A stretch of DNA of 10,485 bases, taken from contig JBPCPI010000264.1 of the NCBI GenBank assembly GCA_050999295.1, forward strand, positions 1-10,485, read 5' to 3'. A program made the translations under genes and the position numbers. This DNA is from JACCQS01 sp050999295 (lineage in GTDB: Bacteria > Actinomycetota > Actinomycetes > Mycobacteriales > Geodermatophilaceae). Positions 6,341 to 10,485 of the stretch are shown piece after piece (positions within the stretch are counted from its first letter, which is position 1; each line of letters starts with the position of its first letter). A model generated the notes under the pieces. It had not been told where the DNA came from. It did not search any database and saw only the letters and a list, made by a program, of their open reading frames with translations.

Positions 6341-7321
6341 GTGCCCACCGAGCTGCCCGAGAGCGCCATCGCACCTCGGGAGGCAGCGCTATTCGGCGTC
6401 CCGCTCGCGCGCATCACGCTGATAAATCTCGGTGCTCAGGTCGGAATCGTCCTGACCGGCGGTGCGGTACGACTGACCGGCTCAGGGCTGGGCTGCCCGA
6501 CCTTCCCGTCCTGCACCGACGAAGATTTCTTCCCCACCCCTGAACTGGAGATCAACGGGATCATCGAGTTCGCCAACCGCGCGCTCACCGGTGTGGTCGG
6601 ACTCATCGCCCTGGTCACGCTGTATGCCGTGTGGAAGGCCGGTCGCCGGCATCTGCTGCCGACTGCGCTGGGTGTCCTGCTCGGCATCCCTGCCCAGGCG
6701 CTGCTCGGCGGAATCACGGTGTTGACCGGTCTGAACCCATGGACAGTCGCGGCGCACTTCCTGCTCTCGATGGTCCTCATCGCCGTCGCCAGTCGGTTGC
6801 ACCTGCGCGCGAGGGTGCCCGCCCTACGCCGCGCGTCGTCGGCCGGGTTGCAACGCTGGTTGATCGTGGCCATCGCGCTCGATCTCGGTGTCACCCTCGT
6901 GTTGGGCACGGTGACGACCGGCAGTGGACCGCACAGCGGCGACCCCGAGGCCGGCCGTACGGGGCTGGATGTCGCCCTGATGAGCCGACTACATGCGGAG
7001 GCGGTCTACCTCTTGATCGGCCTCACGATCATCCTGGTGTTGACTACGCGCGCCGGTCCCGCGGTCGTTCACCGGGCTGCCTGGTGGGTGCTGGCCGCCG
7101 AAGTTGTCCAAGGGGCCATCGGGATCAGTCAATATTTCACGGATCTGCCCAGGCTCCTGGTCTCCGCACACATGCTGGGAGCCGCACTGCTCGTCGTCAC
7201 GACAGCACGCCTGTGGTTTCTAGCCTCGGGCGCCTCTGCCGGAGACTCGCGTGGCGACACACTTGCCCGCCCCGAGCCGGCACTCGAGGGATCAGCCTCA
7301 CCTGGCCGCGAGCACCGTTGA
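6341..7321 (+). CDS. ctaA: CtaA/COX15-type heme A synthase
   Basis: A 326-residue membrane protein with about eight hydrophobic segments (roughly 21-43, 76-97, 107-129, 134-152, 172-191, 216-236, 245-263, 270-295). Heme A synthase oxidises the C8 methyl of heme O to make heme A for aa3-type cytochrome oxidase. Family marks are RLTGSGLGCPTFPSC in the first outer loop, with the Cys52/Cys58 pair, Glu76 before Arg80 in EFANR, His139 in AAHFLLS, His218 in SRLHAE and His277 in SAHMLGA. The usual first histidine of the E-x-x-H-R motif is Asn79 here; I recall EFGNR in other actinobacterial homologues, so this is probably a lineage trait. The GTG start follows an in-frame stop at 6329. It is divergent from sufR with a 97-base gap. 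The last 30 or so residues are a polar tail. Confidence 0.92.
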   Translation: MPTELPESAIAPREAALFGVPLARITLINLGAQVGIVLTGGAVRLTGSGLGCPTFPSCTDEDFFPTPELEINGIIEFANRALTGVVGLIALVTLYAVWKAGRRHLLPTALGVLLGIPAQALLGGITVLTGLNPWTVAAHFLLSMVLIAVASRLHLRARVPALRRASSAGLQRWLIVAIALDLGVTLVLGTVTTGSGPHSGDPEAGRTGLDVALMSRLHAEAVYLLIGLTIILVLTTRAGPAVVHRAAWWVLAAEVVQGAIGISQYFTDLPRLLVSAHMLGAALLVVTTARLWFLASGASAGDSRGDTLARPEPALEGSASPGREHR

Positions 7322-7617
7322 CCGAAGAAGGTGACCGGCTCGCCGGAGGCAACATTGGCGGCGCCTGGCGAGTAGGGGAAACGGTCCGCCGCATTCCCGG
7401 CCCGTGGACGCCTGCCGTACATGCGTTGCTCGCGCATCTGGGACCGCGGCTCGCCCATGTCCCGACCGTTCTGGGCTTCGACGAACGCGGACGTGAGGTT
7501 CTTTCCTATCTGCCAGGTCGGGTCGTCGATGTCGACAGCGAGATGCTGACCGAAGCACAGCGGACTCGGTCCTTTCATGAAGCGGCTGAGAACTTCACCC
7601 ACGAGGGGCCTTGGCGA
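7318..7617 (+). pseudogene. Remnant of an aminoglycoside phosphotransferase-like (APH family) gene
   Basis: About 100 codons resemble the N-terminal part of APH-fold small-molecule kinases of actinobacteria: GGNIGGAWRVGETVRR, then GPWTPAVHALLAHL, then FDERGREVLSYLPG, and finally TRSFHEAAENFTHEGPWR. Full-length relatives are about 250-300 residues and continue with a HND catalytic loop and a DWD metal site; none of that is present in any frame after 7617. There also seems to be a small in-frame loss between MLTEAQ and RTRSFHE. The start is probably the TTG at 7318-7320, which overlaps the ctaA stop as TTGA. The frame stays open to 7818, but codons after 7617 no longer look like this family or like coding DNA in this frame. 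I read it as a truncated, inactive gene. Confidence 0.7.
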
Positions 7618-7764
7618 GGGGCGGTAACCGAGGCGGTTGATGGTGTCGCTAAGCTCAGCGTGGCGGTACCGGTTGGCCGAGATTGCGTTGGCCACGACGA
7701 ACCCGACGACGTCGGCCTCTACTGCGGCGCGGAGGAGCTCGGCCCATCCCGGGGACGCTGCCAT
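7618..7764 (-). pseudogene. Truncated 5' part of an unknown minus-strand gene
   Basis: From the ATG at 7762-7764 the minus strand encodes about 49 residues (MAASPGWAELLRAAVEADVV at the front, then an Asn/Arg-rich part including NRYRHAELSDTINRLGYR). Third codon positions are mostly G or C, clearly more gene-like than the opposite strand here. Near 7617 it runs into the antisense of the phosphotransferase remnant, where the frame happens to stay open to 7129. I do not recognise the family. It probably is the front of a gene whose 3' end was lost in the same deletion that cut the phosphotransferase. It could instead be a short chimeric protein of up to 211 residues. It lies downstream of the araC-family gene on the same strand. 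Confidence 0.35.
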
Positions 7765-7772
7765 GCCATTAG

Positions 7773-7785
7773 GTCACGAGGTGAC
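7773..7785. repeat. Short palindrome upstream of the minus-strand fragment
   Basis: GTCAC-GAG-GTGAC is a perfect 5-base inverted repeat with a 3-base centre, ending 9 bases before the ATG at 7764 on the minus strand. It could be an operator half-site pair for the lost gene, or chance. Confidence 0.3.
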
Positions 7786-7790
7786 ATACA

Positions 7791-7843
7791 GGCCGGTCGG
7801 TGGCCGCTGGGCGAATAGCCGATCCGCAGCGCAACCACCGGCC
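7791..7843. terminator. GC-rich imperfect hairpin downstream of the araC-family gene
   Basis: The arms GGCCGGT (7791-7797) and ACCGGCC (7837-7843) pair perfectly, and further partial pairing (GCTG with CAGC, 7806-7809 and 7827-7830) extends the stem. It lies 35-87 bases after the AraC-family stop on the minus strand, so it may end that transcript. There is no T-tract, so it is at best a weak intrinsic terminator of the GC-rich actinobacterial kind. Confidence 0.25.
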
Positions 7844-7877
7844 GATCGCGCCCGCCGTCCCGGTCATGACTACACGT

Positions 7878-8693
7878 CTAGAAAGACTGGGCTGGGTCCG
7901 GGTACCGCCGGGCATACCTGGTTGGCGGTTCGCCGACCATGGCGGTGAAGTCGCGGGTGAAATGCGCTTGGTCGGCGTAACCGAGTTCGGCAGCAAGCCC
8001 GGCCCAGTCGACCGGGATCCCGATTTCCAGTCGCCGAGTCACTTCGTCAAGCCGAGAGCGCCTGATGACCCACTTCGGGCCGATCCCGACATACTCGGCG
8101 AAGAGTCGCTGCAGCGCGCGGACGCTGGTGTCGAGCCGGTCGGCCAGGGTGTCCACTCTGGCGATGTCGCGCTCGGCAGCAATCCGCGCGACGATAGCGG
8201 CGACCGACGCGCAGGTAGGGTCGCGGCGCGGCAGGTTTGCGCGAAGGAAGCGCTCCGCGACCTGGAGCATCTCCACCTCGTCGGCGGCTTCGGTCATCGC
8301 TTGCTGCGGAACATCTGGCCCGAAGACTCTCGTCGCGGCGACCGACCTGTCGGTGATCGCGGACACCGGGGAACCGAGAAAGGGCCGGAAGCAGCCCGGT
8401 CGGAAGGCCACCCCGAACACTCGGCCCTGACCCTCGAGTACCCGGTACACATGCGCGCGTGCCACGCCATGTACCGCCGCGGCCGTGTTGTTGACGAACG
8501 TCAAATGCACGTTGAGATATGGGGCGATCGGTTGCCGGTACGGAGGCTGACGACGCAGATCCCAGGCGACGAACCAGTACCGCGAGACGAACGGGGCTAA
8601 GTCTGGACCTGGGTCTGCGTACCAATGGCGTTGGAAGCTCGACCATGCGCCGCGGACTCCACGGTCGTCGCGGTCAGCCGAGCCCTTCACCAT
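7878..8693 (-). CDS. AraC-family transcriptional regulator
   Basis: A 271-residue regulator. The C-terminal 90 residues (about 180-262) hold the double helix-turn-helix of the AraC/XylS family. The first HTH lies in VDTLADRLDTSVRALQRLF, and the second contains LAAELGYADQAHFTRDF followed by the family-typical GEPPTRYARR. The N-terminal portion (about 20-150) looks like the sensor domain of the DUF6597-type AraC regulators, with HWYADPGPDLAPFVSRYWFV, FGVAFRPGCFRPFLG and a following helix-rich linker. No effector can be told from sequence. The ATG start at 8691-8693 has no other good start nearby. It is divergent from the DinB/TIGR03086-like gene at 8786 across 92 bases, a common arrangement for a local regulator and its target, so it may control that gene and itself. 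Confidence 0.88.
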   Translation of the reverse strand: MVKGSADRDDRGVRGAWSSFQRHWYADPGPDLAPFVSRYWFVAWDLRRQPPYRQPIAPYLNVHLTFVNNTAAAVHGVARAHVYRVLEGQGRVFGVAFRPGCFRPFLGSPVSAITDRSVAATRVFGPDVPQQAMTEAADEVEMLQVAERFLRANLPRRDPTCASVAAIVARIAAERDIARVDTLADRLDTSVRALQRLFAEYVGIGPKWVIRRSRLDEVTRRLEIGIPVDWAGLAAELGYADQAHFTRDFTAMVGEPPTRYARRYPDPAQSF

Positions 8694-8720
8694 CCGAAAG
8701 GGTACGTGTCGCGTTCGTTC

Positions 8721-8749
8721 AAGACATCAGCCCGGGCGGTCAATACGGT
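8721..8749 (+). promoter_or_regulatory. Possible promoter for the TIGR03086-like gene
   Basis: AAGACA (8721-8726) and TACGGT (8744-8749) are separated by 17 bases. This would start a transcript near 8756, with a 30-base leader containing the GGGAGA ribosome-binding site at 8775-8780. The -35 match is only four of six. The segment sits in the 92-base divergent region shared with the AraC-family gene. Confidence 0.3.
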
Positions 8750-8785
8750 CGGTGCGGCAGCGCTTGACTCTCATGGGAGATCTTC

Positions 8786-9379
8786 ATGCAGCAGCACTCG
8801 ATGACGGCCATGGCCGCGAGGCCGACGATTGCGGTCGTGCATGGCATCTGTGCCGACCAGCTCGGCGCCGCGACGCCATGCAGCGAATACGACATACAGA
8901 CGTTGATCAACCATCTGCTCTTCTGGGGGCCGTCGTTGGAGGGAGCCGGGCGCAAGTCGTCCGTGGACCCGCCCGCAGCGAGCGAGCGTGAGCTGGACCT
9001 GGTGACCCAAGGCGAGTGGAAGGGCAGGCTCGAGGCGCAGATCGAGGGCATCGTCATTGCTTGGAGCGAGCCGAACGCATGGGAGGGCACGACTCAAATG
9101 GGCGGCCCCATGCAACTTCCGGCGTCCGCCATCGGCGGGATGATCCTCGGCGAACTGGTGGTGCACGGCTGGGACCTGGCTCGGGCGTCCGGCCAACACC
9201 CGACGTGGGACGACCAATTACTGGACTTCGTCTTCCAAGACCTGCAGATGACGGCCGAGCAGGGGCGAGACATGGGGATCTACGGGGATCAAGTGCAGGT
9301 GCCGAACACAGCCCCGGTGCTGGAGCAGATACTCGGGCTGACCGGCCGGGACCCCGCCTGGAGTCGAACCGATGGCTGA
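8786..9379 (+). CDS. TIGR03086-family / mycothiol-dependent maleylpyruvate isomerase-like metal-binding protein
   Basis: A 197-residue protein of the DinB-like superfamily that includes mycothiol-dependent maleylpyruvate isomerase. The expected metal ligands are visible: His43 in PCSEYDIQTLINHLL, and Glu123 and His127 in GELVVHGWDLARA (the E-x3-H pattern). The C terminus has the usual ending ILGLTGRDPAW. Members are thought to be thiol (mycothiol)-linked transferases or isomerases, but most, including this one, have no known substrate. The ATG at 8786 has a good ribosome-binding site (GGGAGA, 8775-8780); internal ATGs at residues 6 and 9 are less likely. The gene looks complete and is divergent from the AraC-family regulator, its most probable controller. 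The next plus-strand gene starts 28 bases after its stop. Confidence 0.87.
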   Translation: MQQHSMTAMAARPTIAVVHGICADQLGAATPCSEYDIQTLINHLLFWGPSLEGAGRKSSVDPPAASERELDLVTQGEWKGRLEAQIEGIVIAWSEPNAWEGTTQMGGPMQLPASAIGGMILGELVVHGWDLARASGQHPTWDDQLLDFVFQDLQMTAEQGRDMGIYGDQVQVPNTAPVLEQILGLTGRDPAWSRTDG

Positions 9380-9407
9380 CGTCTGAGGTAATTGGCAAGC
9401 TGACCGG

Positions 9408-10010
9408 GTGGGCAGTCGACAACCGGGCGCCCCGGTCACCGGGATCACTATCGATCGGGGACGGGCGACGGCTAACCATTGGCCGTACACGTTGCCGGTT
9501 GTGCGGCACATCTGGCAGCACGGTCTGACCCTGAACCGCGGGGTCACCGTGTTGATCGGAGAGAACGGAACCGGTAAATCGACGGTCGTCGAGGCGCTCG
9601 CGGCGGCTTGGGGCCGACGGATCACCGCATTCCGGGAGGACTGGCTCCAGCGGGCCGTCGCCGGAGCGCATCGAAGAGCCATTGCTGTCCCGAAGCCATG
9701 GGGAGGGCTTCCTCGAGGTGCTCACCGGGATGGCTGTGGAGCCCGGCTTTACATCATGGATGAGCCCGAGTCGGCACTGTCGTTCGACAGTTGCTTGATG
9801 CTTCTGCAGATCATGGCCGATATGCGCAGCACCGGAAGTCAGATCGTTCTGGCCACACACTCGCCGATCCTGGCGGCCATGCCTCACGCGACCGTGCTTC
9901 AGCTCGACGCGGACGGCATCAACCCGGTCAGCTATGAACACAGCGACCTCGTAACGTCCTGGCGATCCTTCCTCCAGACTCCTGACCGCTACCTGCGACA
10001 CCTCACATAG
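9408..10010 (+). pseudogene. AAA/ABC-type ATPase gene with internal deletion and frameshift
   Basis: The frame encodes 200 residues of a small soluble P-loop ATPase of the kind related to ABC/SMC heads. It has Walker A IGENGTGKST (50-59), Walker B LYIMDEPES (114-122), the H-loop ATHSP (His151) and a family-typical end with a final YLRHL. Relatives are about 240-270 residues and carry a signature SHGEGFLEVL before Walker B. That signature is present at 9694-9723 but in the +1 frame, so residues about 84-113 are scrambled. This fits a deletion of 3n+2 bases near 9650-9660 and a lost single base near 9745-9748 (GGCTTTAC where GGCCTTTAC would restore VEPGLYIMDEP). The two changes cancel, so the frame stays open, but the signature is gone and the ATPase is probably inactive. 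The GTG start at 9408 is weak. Confidence 0.72.
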
Positions 10011-10033
10011 CCAGGACTCGGCTTGCGCCGCAA

Positions 10034-10039
10034 GGGAGA
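10034..10039 (+). promoter_or_regulatory. Ribosome-binding site that sets the start at 10044
   Basis: GGGAGA lies four bases before the ATG at 10044-10046. It favours this start over the upstream in-frame TTG at 10023, which has no such signal. Confidence 0.6.
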
Positions 10040-10043
10040 CATC

Positions 10044-10370
10044 ATGTCCGAAGAGTCAGCCGCCCGCATGAAGCCGGCGCGACCGCCAACAAGCGGGCGG
10101 AGATGGACGTCGTTCGTCGCGACCGAGAGCGTCGGGGAAAAGACGGTGCGAGGCCTGCACGAACAGGGCAATCCGCGGCACCGGCTCCGCGTCGAACACG
10201 ACCCGCATACCTTGCTGATCCACCTCAGCGACGAGGACGGAGCGGGATGGACCACCATCGCTCTCGACCGGGCCACCCGGCAATGGGCAGTGGCCCAGGA
10301 CGCCCGACAGTCCGACACCGCTCGCGGCGCGTACGAGGCGCTCTACGACGCACCGCAGACTTCGGATTGA
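10044..10370 (+). CDS. Small protein of unknown function
   Basis: A 108-residue soluble protein that I cannot assign to a family. The first 25 or so residues are polar and basic and look disordered. The core (about 30-102) has an alternating pattern suggestive of beta strands (LRVEHDPHTLLIHLSDEDGA, then WTTIALDRATRQWAVA), ending in a helix (ARGAYEALYDAP). It has no Cys, no membrane segment and no signal peptide. Codon use is high-GC like its neighbours, and the ribosome-binding site is good, so it is very probably a real gene. It starts 33 bases after the damaged ATPase gene on the same strand, possibly in the same transcript, and its stop lies 6 bases from the stop of the convergent VOC-like gene. 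Confidence 0.7.
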   Translation: MSEESAARMKPARPPTSGRRWTSFVATESVGEKTVRGLHEQGNPRHRLRVEHDPHTLLIHLSDEDGAGWTTIALDRATRQWAVAQDARQSDTARGAYEALYDAPQTSD

Positions 10371-10376
10371 CCGCGC

Positions 10377-10485
10377 TCAGACGTTGGGCGCCAGATTGAC
10401 CCCGTGTCGCGGCTCGTACAGCCCGACCTCGGCACCGCTGGGCAGTCGAATCCTGGTGCAAAAGCCGTATCCCTCGTCGGAAACC
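10377..10485 (-). CDS. C-terminal end of a VOC/glyoxalase-like protein (5' part outside window)
   Basis: The last 35 codons of a minus-strand gene, ending at the TGA at 10377-10379. The visible residues include YGFCTRIRLPSGAEVGLYEP and then RHG. The pattern of a strand with G-x-E-V-x-L-Y-E-P-R-H resembles the final metal-ligand strand of vicinal oxygen chelate proteins, where Glu in LYEP is the usual last ligand. The fragment is too short for more than a superfamily guess, but the codon bias and the clean stop support a real gene. It is convergent with the small unknown gene, with only 6 bases between the stops and no evident terminator hairpin. Confidence 0.55.
   Translation of the reverse strand, partial: VSDEGYGFCTRIRLPSGAEVGLYEPRHGVNLAPNV

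Noticed and set aside
7129..7764. A 211-residue minus-strand protein across the phosphotransferase remnant and the end of ctaA
   Set aside because: Only the first 49 codons look coding; the rest is antisense to identified genes. Kept only as a truncated fragment.
7800..8600. Plus-strand open frame of 266 residues opposite the AraC-family gene
   Set aside because: The minus strand has a complete AraC-type HTH protein; the plus-strand product has no motif and is its shadow.
7318..10485. Mobile element or defence island in the right part
   Set aside because: The gene decay and the ATPase invited this idea, but I see no transposase, integrase, terminal inverted repeats, target duplication, tRNA site or recognised defence partner.
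1..10485. tRNA, rRNA, riboswitch or CRISPR array
   Set aside because: No cloverleaf, conserved rRNA segment, known riboswitch core or regularly spaced repeats were found by reading both strands.

Overview
The window looks like the chromosome of a high-GC actinobacterium. The evidence is the strong G/C bias at third codon positions, the frequent GTG starts, a suf operon led by a SufR-type repressor with a Rieske ferredoxin gene between sufD and sufC, and a protein of the mycothiol-dependent (DinB-like) isomerase superfamily. I cannot name the genus from the sequence.

Left part (1-6243, all minus strand): an almost complete SUF iron-sulfur cluster assembly operon, transcribed right to left as sufR-sufB-sufD-Rieske ferredoxin-sufC-sufS-sufU. 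sufU runs off the left edge. Six of the seven genes are joined through start/stop overlaps of 1 or 4 bases (ATGA, TGATG, GTGA, GTGA, TGATG); only sufC-sufS has a gap, of 8 bases. SufS takes sulfur from cysteine, SufU accepts it, and SufB-SufC-SufD is the ATP-driven scaffold. SufR is a cluster-bearing repressor that should sense cluster supply. The most unusual part of the operon is the Rieske gene. It has extensions at both ends, and the N-terminal one contains a tandem 42-base repeat carrying two copies of a perfect 12-base palindrome just after the sufD stop.

Middle (6244-7321): a divergent promoter region, then ctaA (heme A synthase) on the plus strand. The region holds a good candidate SufR operator overlapping the sufR GTG start, a weak IdeR/DtxR-like iron box, and a possible leaderless promoter for ctaA.

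7318-7877: a decayed stretch. The front part of a phosphotransferase (APH-like) gene starts at the ctaA stop. It breaks off near 7617, where it meets, tail to tail, the front part of an unknown minus-strand gene. This looks like a deletion scar between two formerly convergent genes.

Right part (7878-10485): an AraC-family regulator (minus) divergent from a TIGR03086/maleylpyruvate-isomerase-like metal-binding protein (plus). Next come an AAA/ABC-type ATPase gene damaged by an internal deletion and a one-base frameshift, a small conserved-looking protein of unknown function, and the 3' end of a VOC/glyoxalase-like gene (minus) cut by the right edge.

I found no RNA genes, CRISPR arrays, transposase genes or prophage genes. 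The clearest biology is the SUF operon and its regulation. I see no convincing new multi-gene system; the points most worth following are the palindromic repeat in the Rieske gene, the control region at 6240-6340 and the two gene-decay scars.
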